From: Paenarthrobacter nitroguajacolicus
Lineage (GTDB): Bacteria > Actinomycetota > Actinomycetes > Actinomycetales > Micrococcaceae
DNA: 64,000 nt
NCBI RefSeq assembly: GCF_007786235.1
Contig: NZ_VNFK01000002.1
Span: forward strand, 310,001 to 374,000
Direction of reading: 5' to 3'
The notes under the pieces are model-generated. The model was not told the origin of the DNA. It saw only the letters and a program-made list of their open reading frames with translations, and ran no database searches. Shown here in pieces: positions 27,749 through 36,451 of this stretch. Numbering within the stretch: the stretch's first letter is position 1; each line of letters begins with the position of its first letter. The position numbers and the translations under genes were made by a program.

Positions 27749-28218
27749 TGCATGGTCTCCATGGGGGCATCCTTGCCCAGGAATTCAGACAGCAGTTCCC
27801 GCTGCAAGCCGAACATCTCTTCTTTTTCCTCCGGCTCTGCATGGTCAAAACCAAGCAGGTGAAGGATGCCATGAGTCGTCAGGAGCAGCATTTCATCCTG
27901 CGTGGCGTGCCCGGCATTGCGGGCCTGTACCTCCGCCACCTGGGGGCAGATGGCAATGTCGCCCAGCATTCCTTGAGGCGTGGGCTTGTCCGGAGTGCCC
28001 GGAGTCAGCTCGTCCATGGGTACGGACAGAACGTCTGTTGCCCCGGGCTCGTCCATCAGTTCAATGTGCAGTTTTTCCATGGCCGGTTCATCCACAAGGA
28101 GAATGGACAGCTCGGCTTGGGGGTGAATATACAAACGCTCAAAGATGAAGCGCGACAACGTCACCAGCTGCGCTTCATCCACCGCTACACCGGACTCGTT
28201 GTTAACTTCAATGCTCAT
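27745..28218 (-). CDS. ybeY: Endoribonuclease YbeY
   Basis: Single-strand RNase with roles in 16S rRNA 3' maturation and ribosome quality control. The 157-residue protein has the zinc-binding signature THGILHLLGFDH near residue 120 and the upstream TDVLSVPMDE strand. Both ends overlap neighbours by four bases (phoH and CNNM genes), so phoH-ybeY-CNNM-era is one coupled unit. Confidence 0.96.
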   Translation of the reverse strand: MSIEVNNESGVAVDEAQLVTLSRFIFERLYIHPQAELSILLVDEPAMEKLHIELMDEPGATDVLSVPMDELTPGTPDKPTPQGMLGDIAICPQVAEVQARNAGHATQDEMLLLTTHGILHLLGFDHAEPEEKEEMFGLQRELLSEFLGKDAPMETMQ

Positions 28219-29297
28219 TTACGTTCTCCACGTTTGTGATTTGTGCCTGCGGCGTCAGTGCGGTGCGCGTCATCCCAGGTGCTGTACGCGGAGACGATAT
28301 CGGCCACCAAGCGATGGCGGACGACGTCAGCGGCATCGAGGATGGAGAAATTGACGTCATCAATTCCCGAGAGGATTTCGCGGACAATCCGCAATCCGGA
28401 CGTGGCGCCAAAGGGCAGGTCGATCTGGGTGACATCGCCGGTGACCACCATTTTTGAACCGAAACCGAGCCGGGTGAGGAACATCTTCATCTGTTCCGGC
28501 GTGGTGTTTTGAGCTTCGTCGAGGATGATGAAGGCGTCGTTCAGCGTGCGTCCGCGCATGTAGGCCAATGGTGCGACCTCAATGGTCCCTGCGGCCATCA
28601 GCCTCGGGATCGATTCCGGATCCATCATGTCGTGCAAGGCATCGTAGAGCGGCCGAAGATAGGGATCGATCTTGTCGCTCAACGTTCCGGGGAGGAAGCC
28701 CAGCCGTTCACCCGCTTCCACGGCCGGACGCGTCAGAATGATCCGGCTGACCTCCTTCAGCTGGAGTGCCTGCACGGCCTTGGCCATGGCAAGGTAAGTC
28801 TTTCCCGTACCTGCAGGGCCGATTCCAAAGATCACCGTGTTGTCATCAATGGCATCCACATAGTTCTTCTGGTTCAGCGTCTTGGGCCGGATGGTTCTGC
28901 CCCTGCTGGACAGAATGTTGTGTGTCAGGACATCTGCGGGGCTCTGCACCGACTGGCTCTTCAACAGCGAGACGAGCTGCTGAAGGACGTCAGGTGTAAC
29001 CACGGTTCCCTTGGCCACGAGCCCGCGCACTTCCTCCAGGAGACGCATGATGCGTGAGATGACGGCTGAAGGGCCTGTCATGGAGAGCTCATTGCCCCGG
29101 ACATGGAAATTGACGTCCTGGAACTGTTCCTCAATGAACCGCAGGGCTTCGTCATGGCTGCCCAGCGAGTGAACCATCTGCTCGGAGTTATCGAACGTGA
29201 CAACTTCCGTGCGCGTGCCCGGTAACGAATGCGGGAACTCAGTGGGTGGCTGGTTGCCGTTTCCGGTCCTGAGCCGCCCGTTCAAAGATTCACTCAT
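28215..29297 (-). CDS. phoH: PhoH family ATPase
   Basis: Cytosolic ATPase/putative RNA helicase of the PhoH-like type, linked to RNA metabolism. The 360-residue protein has an N-terminal region of about 130 residues and then the P-loop domain with GPAGTGKTYLA (Walker A, about residue 165), FIILDEAQNTTPEQMKMFLTRLGFGSKMVVTGD (Walker B and sensor), and GLRIVREIL. It is the first gene of the phoH-ybeY-CNNM-era unit and is divergent from the GerMN gene. Confidence 0.95.
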   Translation of the reverse strand: MSESLNGRLRTGNGNQPPTEFPHSLPGTRTEVVTFDNSEQMVHSLGSHDEALRFIEEQFQDVNFHVRGNELSMTGPSAVISRIMRLLEEVRGLVAKGTVVTPDVLQQLVSLLKSQSVQSPADVLTHNILSSRGRTIRPKTLNQKNYVDAIDDNTVIFGIGPAGTGKTYLAMAKAVQALQLKEVSRIILTRPAVEAGERLGFLPGTLSDKIDPYLRPLYDALHDMMDPESIPRLMAAGTIEVAPLAYMRGRTLNDAFIILDEAQNTTPEQMKMFLTRLGFGSKMVVTGDVTQIDLPFGATSGLRIVREILSGIDDVNFSILDAADVVRHRLVADIVSAYSTWDDAHRTDAAGTNHKRGERK

Positions 29298-29560
29298 AGT
29301 GCTGGCCTAAGGGCCTGATCTCCTCCGGTTGGTCGTATTTACCCCATCGATTCGACATTCGGGCCGCCTACGAGCGCCAGCCTTGATGCCGGAATGTCTT
29401 CAATCCTACGCCAGCGCGGCCCGCCATGAACCCCCAATCGCGTGCCCCCTCAAGGCCTTCGGCGGAATGCCGACATATTGTCTCAACTCTGCATCAAGCG
29501 GGTATCAATCATGTTTCAGTTGGCTGCAGTCCGCACTATCCCGGCCGACCGCCGTCGACG

Positions 29561-30598
29561 ATGTGCCAAGCTGGCATAGCGGGTGGAATCAGCACCCCGC
29601 AGCCCGGCCCCTGCGGCAGCGGCTGCCGACCATCCAAGGCAGGACAGGAAAACCCCATCACGGAGCCAGCAAGCAACGGAAACGGCGCACGCAAGCGGAC
29701 CAAGTCCGCCATTGCCGCGCCGGCGATGCTTGCCGTCCTGCTGCTGACAGGCTGCATCGCCAATGGCAACGGCAGCCAAGCGACCCCCAGCTCGCCATCG
29801 CTGACGGTCCAGGAGGCGCCGGCGAGCAATGCGCCGTTGGAGACGACACAGGCGTCCACCAAGATTCCGGTTTATTGGATCGGACGCAGCAAGGAAGAGG
29901 TCTACCTCTACCGCGAGTTCAGGGACATTTCCGGCGACGGAAACCCGGTGACCACGGCATTGCGGATCATGATGGCTCAAAAGCCCTTGGACCATGACTT
30001 CTTTACCCCCTGGCAGGAACCGAGCAGCCTCGCGAGTTCCATCTCGGGAAAGAACGTCATCACGGTCGATATTTCCCGCGACGCCTTCAACTCGAACCTC
30101 GACGCCGGCATGGCCCAACGTGCGGTCCAACAGCTCGTGTACACGGCCACCGCGGCCGCCTCATCCTCGGGACTCATCAACTCCGGCCAGCAGATCCAGG
30201 TGGTCATCCTGGTTGACGGGCATAAGGACTACATGGCGTTCGGACAGGTGCAGCTGGGTGAGCCCCTGGCGCGCGATGCGTCGCTGGTGGCTCCACTCTG
30301 GATCATAGATCCCCAGGAAGACACCTCCATGCCCACGGGCTTGGTCAAGTTCAACGGCCGCAGCACCGACAGTTCACGGCCAATCGATTGGCAAATCCTC
30401 CAGGACAACGGCAAGGGTGAGAAGACCAGCCTTCTCACGGGCCAGACCAAGGCAACGGGCGAACCCGGACAGTATGGCCTCTTTGCCTTCGGCGCCACTT
30501 TGAAGGCCGGCAAGTACGAACTTCGGGTCTCGCAGGTTGATGATGCCGGCAACACCATCGAAACGAGTACGGACACCCGCTTGTTCAGCGTCGGCTAG
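29561..30598 (+). CDS. GerMN domain lipoprotein
   Basis: An exported lipoprotein with a signal peptide ending in LLLTGC (about residue 64 from this start), a GerMN domain (IPVYWIGRS..EEVYLYREF to about residue 220), and a C-terminal immunoglobulin-like domain like those in spore germination proteins (PIDWQI..., YGLFAFGATLKAGKYELRVSQ). Similar proteins occur in non-sporulating Actinobacteria and may act at the cell wall. The start is unclear: ATG 29561 leaves a long N-terminus before the signal helix and has no ribosome site. A normal signal peptide would begin at an ATC codon at 29657. The 29298-29560 gap holds the divergent promoters; TTGTCT near 29478 and TATCAAT near 29503 are possible elements. 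Confidence 0.82.
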   Translation: MCQAGIAGGISTPQPGPCGSGCRPSKAGQENPITEPASNGNGARKRTKSAIAAPAMLAVLLLTGCIANGNGSQATPSSPSLTVQEAPASNAPLETTQASTKIPVYWIGRSKEEVYLYREFRDISGDGNPVTTALRIMMAQKPLDHDFFTPWQEPSSLASSISGKNVITVDISRDAFNSNLDAGMAQRAVQQLVYTATAAASSSGLINSGQQIQVVILVDGHKDYMAFGQVQLGEPLARDASLVAPLWIIDPQEDTSMPTGLVKFNGRSTDSSRPIDWQILQDNGKGEKTSLLTGQTKATGEPGQYGLFAFGATLKAGKYELRVSQVDDAGNTIETSTDTRLFSVG

Positions 30599-30631
30599 GC
30601 GCCGAGGGCCTGGTGGGCGCCGCGGCGCAGG

Positions 30632-31405
30632 TCACCAACGCCCCAGAACATCGCTGGCAAGCACGACGGCGGCGGGTCCTGCCGTCGACGACCGCAGGAC
30701 ATGGTTGCCCAACAGTGCCGTGACGGCACCGGCGTCGCTGAGCCGTGTCACCTCTCGTGGTGAGATTCCGCCTTCCGGTCCAACGATCAGGAGTACCTCG
30801 CGTGAAGACCCGACACTGGCTCCACGCAACGCTTCCGACGCCGTCAGGACAGTTCTCAATGGATTCTTGGCATCCTCATGCAGGATGACGGCCAAGTCAG
30901 CAGCGGCGACGGCTTTTGCCAGGGCGCCGGTGTCCAGCATGGGCCTCACCTCAGGAATCCATGCCCTGCGCGCCTGCTTGGCTGCGGCAGTGACCACGGA
31001 CTGCCACTTGGCATGCGCCTTGGCGGCTCGATCACCTTTCCACCGCACAATCGCGCGTTCCGACTGCCACGGAACAACGGCATCAATTCCCAGTTCCGTG
31101 GCTGTCTCGATGGCGAGTTCGTCGCGATCGCCCTTGGCCAGGGCTTGGACCAGAACCAGGCGGACTTCAGGTTGCTCCTCGAACACCACGTCCGATGCCG
31201 TCACCGTCAAGGTGCTGGACCCTGCCTCGGCGACAGTGCCGGTTAGCCGGGCCCCGGCACCATCGGCAATATCCACCGGCTCCCCCACGGCCAGGCGCCT
31301 GACCGTCACGGCATGGCGGGCTTCAGGGCCGTCCAAGACGAACGTGGAACCCGGGTCCACGTGGGCGAGGCTCCCGGCCGCGGTGAAGAAAACGGGATTG
31401 CTCAC
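30632..31405 (-). CDS. rsmE: 16S rRNA (uracil(1498)-N(3))-methyltransferase
   Basis: SPOUT-type methyltransferase modifying U1498 of 16S rRNA. The 257-residue protein has an N-terminal PUA-like domain (GPEARHAVTVRRLAVGEPVDIADG) and the C-terminal knotted SAM-binding domain with LLIVGPEGGISPREV and LRSSTAGPAA. It starts two bases after the dnaJ stop, completing hrcA-dnaJ-rsmE, a conserved actinobacterial order. Confidence 0.96.
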   Translation of the reverse strand: MSNPVFFTAAGSLAHVDPGSTFVLDGPEARHAVTVRRLAVGEPVDIADGAGARLTGTVAEAGSSTLTVTASDVVFEEQPEVRLVLVQALAKGDRDELAIETATELGIDAVVPWQSERAIVRWKGDRAAKAHAKWQSVVTAAAKQARRAWIPEVRPMLDTGALAKAVAAADLAVILHEDAKNPLRTVLTASEALRGASVGSSREVLLIVGPEGGISPREVTRLSDAGAVTALLGNHVLRSSTAGPAAVVLASDVLGRW

Positions 31406-31407
31406 CG

Positions 31408-32535
31408 CTACAGGTTACCGAGCTTGTCCCGCAGCTTGGCGAACATGCCGCCGCTCGCAACAAGCTTCCCTTCCGTGAACTGCTCCCCGCGAAGCTTGGC
31501 AAGCTGCTGCAAAAGCTCTTCCTGGGCGGGGTCCAACTTAGTGGGCGTTTCCACGTGCAGGTGCACCTTGAGGTCGCCTCGACCGTAGCCGCGGAGGTGG
31601 GTGACACCCAACCCCTTGAGCGTGATGATCTCGCCGGACTGGGTGCCGGCCTTCACATCGATGTCCTGGGCGCCATCGAAGGTTTCCAGCTGGAGTTCCG
31701 TTCCCAGGGCGGCGGCCGTCATAGGCACACTGAGGGTGGCGTGGAGGTCGTCGCCCTCACGCATGTACATGGAGTCGTTGTTGACGCGGATCTCCACGTA
31801 GAGGTCGCCGGCAGGTCCACCGGCCGGCCCTGCTTCGCCTTGTCCGGACAACTGGATACGCGTGCCCGTTGCGACGCCGGCCGGAACCTTGATGGTGAGG
31901 GAACGGCGGCTGCGGATGCGGCCCTGTCCGCTGCACTCGTTGCAGGGATCCTTGATGACGGTGCCGAAGCCTTCACACGAACCACAGGGAGCGGTGGTCA
32001 TGACCTGGCCGAGGATGGACCGAACGGCACGCTGGACCTGACCGCTGCCACCGCAAATGTCGCAGCGTTCCGGATGGGTACCTGGCCGGCAGCAGCTTCC
32101 GTCACACGTGGGGCAGATAACCGCGGTGTCCACTTCAAGCTTCTTGTTGACGCCGAATACAGCATCCTTGAGATCGATGCGGACGCTGATGAGTGCATCC
32201 TGGCCGCGACGAACACGCGAGGCCGGCCCGCCATGGCCGCCGCCCCCGCCAAAGAAGGTGTCGAAGATGTCCTGGAACGCGAAGCCCTGGCCGGAGTATC
32301 CGCCACCGAACCCGTTGTCGGTGCCGTTCTCATTGCCGGTGGCATCGTAGACGCGGCGCTTTTGGGGGTCCGACAAAACCTCGTAAGCATGGGTCACGGC
32401 CTTGAATTGCTCCGCGACATCTTCGCCCGGGTTTACGTCCGGGTGGAGTTTCCGCGCCAACTTGCGGTACGCCTTTTTGATCTCTTCCCCGGTGGCTTCC
32501 GGCGAGACTCCCAAAACGTCATAGTGGCTGCTCAA
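31408..32535 (-). CDS. dnaJ: Molecular chaperone DnaJ
   Basis: Type I Hsp40 co-chaperone that delivers substrates to DnaK. The 375-residue product has a J domain with HPD (about residue 33), a Gly/Phe-rich segment, a zinc domain with four CxxC motifs (CPTC, CDIC, CGSC, CNEC), and a C-terminal beta-barrel. This is the hrcA-linked copy (often called dnaJ2), not the one linked to dnaK-grpE-hspR. TTG start with GGAAGAG upstream. Expression is expected to follow the CIRCE site upstream of hrcA. Confidence 0.97.
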   Translation of the reverse strand: MSSHYDVLGVSPEATGEEIKKAYRKLARKLHPDVNPGEDVAEQFKAVTHAYEVLSDPQKRRVYDATGNENGTDNGFGGGYSGQGFAFQDIFDTFFGGGGGHGGPASRVRRGQDALISVRIDLKDAVFGVNKKLEVDTAVICPTCDGSCCRPGTHPERCDICGGSGQVQRAVRSILGQVMTTAPCGSCEGFGTVIKDPCNECSGQGRIRSRRSLTIKVPAGVATGTRIQLSGQGEAGPAGGPAGDLYVEIRVNNDSMYMREGDDLHATLSVPMTAAALGTELQLETFDGAQDIDVKAGTQSGEIITLKGLGVTHLRGYGRGDLKVHLHVETPTKLDPAQEELLQQLAKLRGEQFTEGKLVASGGMFAKLRDKLGNL

Positions 32536-32585
32536 AGTCGGTATCTCTTCCTTGTTGTACTGCGGATGTTTCCTCGGGTCGGCGG

Positions 32586-33593
32586 TCAGCCGCCGAGAAT
32601 GCGTGAAAGGTAACGGGCCACGGCACGAACTGCGGCCATGGTGGTGGGATAATCCATTCGCGTGGGGCCCAGGATGCCCACCTTGGCACCTGAGCCATAA
32701 CCGGTGGCCACAACGGAGGCCTCTGCCAAACCGTCGTAGGGGTTCTCGCGGCCAATGCTCACGGTCACACCGCGGGGATCATCCCCCATATCGGACAACA
32801 ACCGGAGCATGACAACTTGTTCCTCGAGGGCTTCCAGAACCGGCCCGATGCTCAACGGGAAATCCACGTTTGAGCGGGCGAGGTTCGCGGTGCCTGCCAT
32901 CAGGATGCGTTCCTCGCGGCTGGTGTCACTCAGCGCCTGAAGCCCCTGCGCCAACGTTTGCGCCAGGCTGCGAAGCTCGGGTGGGCACAGTGCAACCACA
33001 GAGGGCAGCACCTGCGGCAACAGGGCCAGTTGCGTGCCGGCGATGCTGCCGAGGAAACGCGAGCGAAGAAGCATCAAGGCCTCGTTGCCCACATCCGAGC
33101 CCGCGTCGATGACCTTTTGGCCGACGCTCCCGGTGTCCGCAATGAGGACAACAAGTACTTGCTTGGGGGCAAGGAGGACGAACTCCACGTGGCGTACCAG
33201 CGCTCGGTTGGAGTGCGGATACTGCACGACGGCGACCTGGTTGGTCAGTTGCGACAGGAGCCTTACCGTGCGCTCCAGAATGTCGTCGATGTCATCAGGG
33301 CCCTCAAGAAGCGAGTGGATGGCCCGACGCTCGGCGGCAGAGAGCGGCTTCACTTGCGAGATCCGGTCGACGAACAGCCGGTAGCCCTTGTCCGTGGGAA
33401 TGCGTCCCGCACTGGTGTGCGGGGCCGCAATCAAGCCTTCTTCTTCCAGGACTGCCATATCGTTGCGGATGGTGGCGCTGGAAACGCCCAGATGGTGCCG
33501 TTCGACGAGGGCCTTGGATCCAACAGGCTCCCGGGAATGCACGTAGTCTTCAACGATGGCACGCAACACTTCCAATTTGCGTGGCTCACTCAT
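32586..33593 (-). CDS. hrcA: Heat-inducible transcription repressor HrcA
   Basis: Represses class I heat-shock genes by binding CIRCE. The 335-residue protein has an N-terminal winged-helix domain ([47 protein letters not shown]) followed by the GAF-like effector domain and SIGRENP. ATG 33593 is chosen because AGGAGGTG precedes it; an upstream GTG at 33671 falls inside the CIRCE element. It heads hrcA-dnaJ-rsmE and should autoregulate. Confidence 0.97.
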   Translation of the reverse strand: MSEPRKLEVLRAIVEDYVHSREPVGSKALVERHHLGVSSATIRNDMAVLEEEGLIAAPHTSAGRIPTDKGYRLFVDRISQVKPLSAAERRAIHSLLEGPDDIDDILERTVRLLSQLTNQVAVVQYPHSNRALVRHVEFVLLAPKQVLVVLIADTGSVGQKVIDAGSDVGNEALMLLRSRFLGSIAGTQLALLPQVLPSVVALCPPELRSLAQTLAQGLQALSDTSREERILMAGTANLARSNVDFPLSIGPVLEALEEQVVMLRLLSDMGDDPRGVTVSIGRENPYDGLAEASVVATGYGSGAKVGILGPTRMDYPTTMAAVRAVARYLSRILGG

Positions 33594-33664
33594 TGCTCCA
33601 CCTCCTGACGACTGCCGTGGTCCCTGCGACCGGTCACGCGGGATCTCGAATCGGACCACCGCTG

Positions 33665-33691
33665 TTAGCACTCAACATGCCCAAGTGCTAA
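33665..33691. promoter_or_regulatory. CIRCE heat-shock operator
   Basis: TTAGCACTC, nine bases, AAGTGCTAA: the 9-9-9 CIRCE inverted repeat (consensus right arm GAGTGCTAA) with one mismatch. It lies 72 bases upstream of hrcA and only 11 bases before the divergent DUF3097 gene. Confidence 0.93.
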
Positions 33692-33701
33692 CAAGTCTAG
33701 T

Positions 33702-34661
33702 ATGAGCTACCCCGTTGCTAGCATTGAAACCGCCCACGGCACATATGAGCGCATGGGCCCGGTAGCGACTGCGGCCGGTTCTGACTTCCAGCACAAAGGT
33801 AGGAACTCCTTGGCTTTCGACAACTGGGGCCCGCAGGATTTGTCCGCTCCTGCCAAACGCCAACTGCCCGAGGTGGCCGTCCAGCGCGGTATGGTCCTCG
33901 AAGATGTCCAGTCGGGCTGGGTCGGCGAAGTCACCCGCGTGGAAAAGTCCGGCGGAATGCACATCGTGTCCCTTGAGGACCGACGAGGGAAGACGAAGTC
34001 GTTCCAGCTCGGATTTGGCTTCCTGCTGGAGGGCCAGGCCATCCGTCTGCTTCCGCCTGCCGCGCGCCCTCCCGCGTCAGCACTTCCTGCCGGACGAACG
34101 GCCTCGGGCTCCGTGAAAGTGCAAGGCAGCCGCGCCCAGGTGGCCAAGGCCAGCCGCATTTGGGTGGAAGGCAAGCACGACGCCGAACTCGTCGAAAAAG
34201 TCTGGGGTGACGATCTGCGTGTAGAGGGAATCGTCGTGGAACCCTTGCATGGCGTGGACGACCTCAAGTCAGCCATCGCCGATTTCAGTCCGGGACCGGA
34301 CCGTCGGCTCGGCATCCTGGTGGATCACCTCGTGACGGGCTCCAAGGAGTCACGCATCGCGGCCGAGGCCATGACAGTCCCCGGCGCCGTGGGGAACGTC
34401 TTGATCGTGGGCCACCCTTACGTGGACGTCTGGCAGGCAATCAGGCCCAAGGTCCTGGGCATCGAGCAATGGCCAACGGTCCCGCGAGGCATTGACTGGA
34501 AGACCGGGATTCTTAGCGCGTTCGGCTGGCCGCACGCGACCGCCGAGGATGTTGGCCTGGGCTGGCAAAGGCTCCTCGGTGCAGTGCGCAGCTATGCCGA
34601 CCTTGAGGCATCATTGCTGGGCCGCGTAGAGGAAGTCATCGACTTCCTCACCGTCCCCTGA
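33702..34661 (+). CDS. DUF3097 family protein
   Basis: A 319-residue actinobacterial protein of unknown function, conserved next to hrcA. The N-terminal half has a small beta-rich domain (QRGMVLEDVQSGWVGEVTRVEKSGG). The C-terminal half opens with RIWVEGKHDAELVEKVWGDDL, then GVVEPLHG-type and LGILVDHLVTGSKES segments; the EGKxD plus later VDH pattern recalls TOPRIM-fold nucleotidyl enzymes such as RNase M5, though I cannot confirm the fold. The gene starts 11 bases from CIRCE, and TAACAA in the CIRCE right arm lies seven bases before the ATG, so HrcA control is plausible. Confidence 0.88.
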   Translation: MSYPVASIETAHGTYERMGPVATAAGSDFQHKGRNSLAFDNWGPQDLSAPAKRQLPEVAVQRGMVLEDVQSGWVGEVTRVEKSGGMHIVSLEDRRGKTKSFQLGFGFLLEGQAIRLLPPAARPPASALPAGRTASGSVKVQGSRAQVAKASRIWVEGKHDAELVEKVWGDDLRVEGIVVEPLHGVDDLKSAIADFSPGPDRRLGILVDHLVTGSKESRIAAEAMTVPGAVGNVLIVGHPYVDVWQAIRPKVLGIEQWPTVPRGIDWKTGILSAFGWPHATAEDVGLGWQRLLGAVRSYADLEASLLGRVEEVIDFLTVP

Positions 34662-34783
34662 AGCAACGCCCGCCGGGAACCGCGCTGGCGTGCCATCGGG
34701 GCGTTGGTCCCGGGAAGCACGTTGGTGCCGGTATTCTGGGACAGCAACACCGCAGCATCTTTTAACAGCAAAGGGAAGACACC

Positions 34784-35197
34784 GTGGCAGAGAACGCTCC
34801 TGAAGAACCGGGCAGCGCCGCAGGCCGGCCCCAGTACCATGGCGCGCCTGCCAACGCACTCCCGCTGACAGCCAGTGAGGACAGGCAGTGGGCTACGCTG
34901 GCGCACTTCGGCGGAATTCTGGGCTGCCTGCCGTCGCTGCTCATCTACTTGATCTTCAGGGACCGCGGACCGTTCACGGCCCAGGAATCCAAGGAAGCGC
35001 TGAACTTCACCCTGCCGCCCACCATTGCCGCCGTTCTGGCGAACATCCTGGTGCTGCTGCCCGTAGTGGGCAATGTCTTTGCTGTGATCGCCACCGCCAT
35101 CTGGGTTGCACTGACGTGCTTCTCCGTCTCGGCCGGAATCCGGGTTAACCACGGACAACCGCACCGTTACAAGCTCAACCTGCGCTGGATCAAGTAG
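34784..35197 (+). CDS. DUF4870 membrane protein
   Basis: A 137-residue protein with a Pro/Ala-rich N-terminus of about 30 residues and three hydrophobic segments (HFGGILGCLPSLLIYLIF, a long one around ANILVLLPVVGNVFAVIATAIWVALTCFSVSAG), matching the DUF4870/YccF-like topology. KEALNFTLPPTIAAV corresponds to the family motif in which an Asn-Phe pair starts the second helix. The GTG has AAAGGGAAG about five bases upstream. Function unknown. Converges on hemW. Confidence 0.85.
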   Translation: MAENAPEEPGSAAGRPQYHGAPANALPLTASEDRQWATLAHFGGILGCLPSLLIYLIFRDRGPFTAQESKEALNFTLPPTIAAVLANILVLLPVVGNVFAVIATAIWVALTCFSVSAGIRVNHGQPHRYKLNLRWIK

Positions 35198-35205
35198 TGT
35201 CCCCG

Positions 35206-35222
35206 GCGCCGACGGACGGCGC
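35206..35222. terminator. Small hairpin between the DUF4870 gene and hemW
   Basis: GCGCCG, loop ACGGA, CGGCGC: a 6-bp stem in the 24-base gap between convergent genes, touching the hemW stop codon. No U-tract. A weak bidirectional terminator at best. Confidence 0.4.
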
Positions 35223-36451
35223 TATTCGGGCAGGATTCGGCGGACCACTGCGTCGGCCAGTAATCGCCCCTTCAAGGTGAGCACCAGACGGCCCCTGAAG
35301 GCTTGAACCGGGTCCACCAGTTCATCGGCGATCAGCCCTGCCATCGCGTGCCGCCCAATCGTGTCCAAGGCATCTACGGCAAGACCTGTCCCCAGCCGCG
35401 CCTCCAACATGATGCGCTCGACTTCCCGGGTATCGGCATCGAGGGTTTCCCGGCCTGCGGCCGGCGAACTTCCTGAAGCCAACCGTCCCGCGTAGGCAGT
35501 GGGGTGCTTAACATTCCACCAACGAACGCCTCCAACGTGCGAATGGGCGCCGGGGCCAATCCCCCACCAGTCATCGCCACGCCAGTAGGCCAGATTGTGC
35601 CGGCACGCTTGTTCGGGCGACCTGGACCAGTTGCTGACCTCGTACCAGCTCAAACCCGCTTCTGAGATCATTGCGTCGGCCAGTTCGTACTTGGCGGCGT
35701 GGTCGTCGTCGTCAATTCCCGGCACTTCACCGCGGCGGATCTGGGCAGCAAGTTTAGTGCCGTCCTCCACGATCAGCGCGTAGGCGCTGATGTGATCGGG
35801 TTGGTAAGACAAAGCCGTCTCAAGCGACAATTGCCAATCCGCCATGGATTCCCCGGGCGTACCGTAGATCAGGTCCAGGCTGACCGCGAGGCCGGCCTCA
35901 CGCGCCCACTGCACAACGAGCGGCACGCGACTGGGGGTATGGGTGCGGTCCAGCACCTTCAGGACATGCGGCACGGCAGACTGCATGCCAAACGAGACCC
36001 TGGTGAAGCCGGCGTCAGCCAGCACCTTCAGGGACTCAGGGGTTACGGAATCAGGGTTGGCCTCGGTAGTCACCTCGGCGCCGGGTTCAAGCCCCCACTG
36101 CCCGACGGCGGCACGCAAGATCCGAGCCAAATCCTCGGCTGGGAGGAGCGTGGGAGTTCCACCACCGAAGAAAACGGTACCGAGAGGCCGCCGCGGCAGG
36201 CCCGAGGCATCAAGGGCCCCAGCCGCGAAGTCAAGTTCGGAAATAGCCGTGGAAGCGTAGGCATCCTGCGAGGCACCGCCACCGAGTTCCGTGGCCGTGT
36301 AGGTGTTGAAATCGCAGTAGCCGCATCGGACGGCGCAAAACGGGATATGGACGTAGAGCCCGAACTTGCGGTGCTCGACGCCGGCCAACACCTGCGGAGG
36401 CAGTATGCCATCCGCAGGTGCCGGATCGCCCAAAGGTAGGACGCTGGGCAT
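35222..36451 (-). CDS. hemW: Radical SAM haem chaperone HemW
   Basis: The 409-residue protein has the radical-SAM 4Fe-4S motif CAVRCGYC (about residue 38) in LYVHIPFCAVRCGYCDFNTY, the SAM-binding GGGTPTLL, and the HemW C-terminal domain. Such proteins were long called oxygen-independent coproporphyrinogen oxidase; HemW lineage members, next to lepA, are thought to transfer haem rather than oxidise coproporphyrinogen. It begins directly after the lepA stop with no gap, so it is co-translated. Confidence 0.93.
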   Translation of the reverse strand: MPSVLPLGDPAPADGILPPQVLAGVEHRKFGLYVHIPFCAVRCGYCDFNTYTATELGGGASQDAYASTAISELDFAAGALDASGLPRRPLGTVFFGGGTPTLLPAEDLARILRAAVGQWGLEPGAEVTTEANPDSVTPESLKVLADAGFTRVSFGMQSAVPHVLKVLDRTHTPSRVPLVVQWAREAGLAVSLDLIYGTPGESMADWQLSLETALSYQPDHISAYALIVEDGTKLAAQIRRGEVPGIDDDDHAAKYELADAMISEAGLSWYEVSNWSRSPEQACRHNLAYWRGDDWWGIGPGAHSHVGGVRWWNVKHPTAYAGRLASGSSPAAGRETLDADTREVERIMLEARLGTGLAVDALDTIGRHAMAGLIADELVDPVQAFRGRLVLTLKGRLLADAVVRRILPE

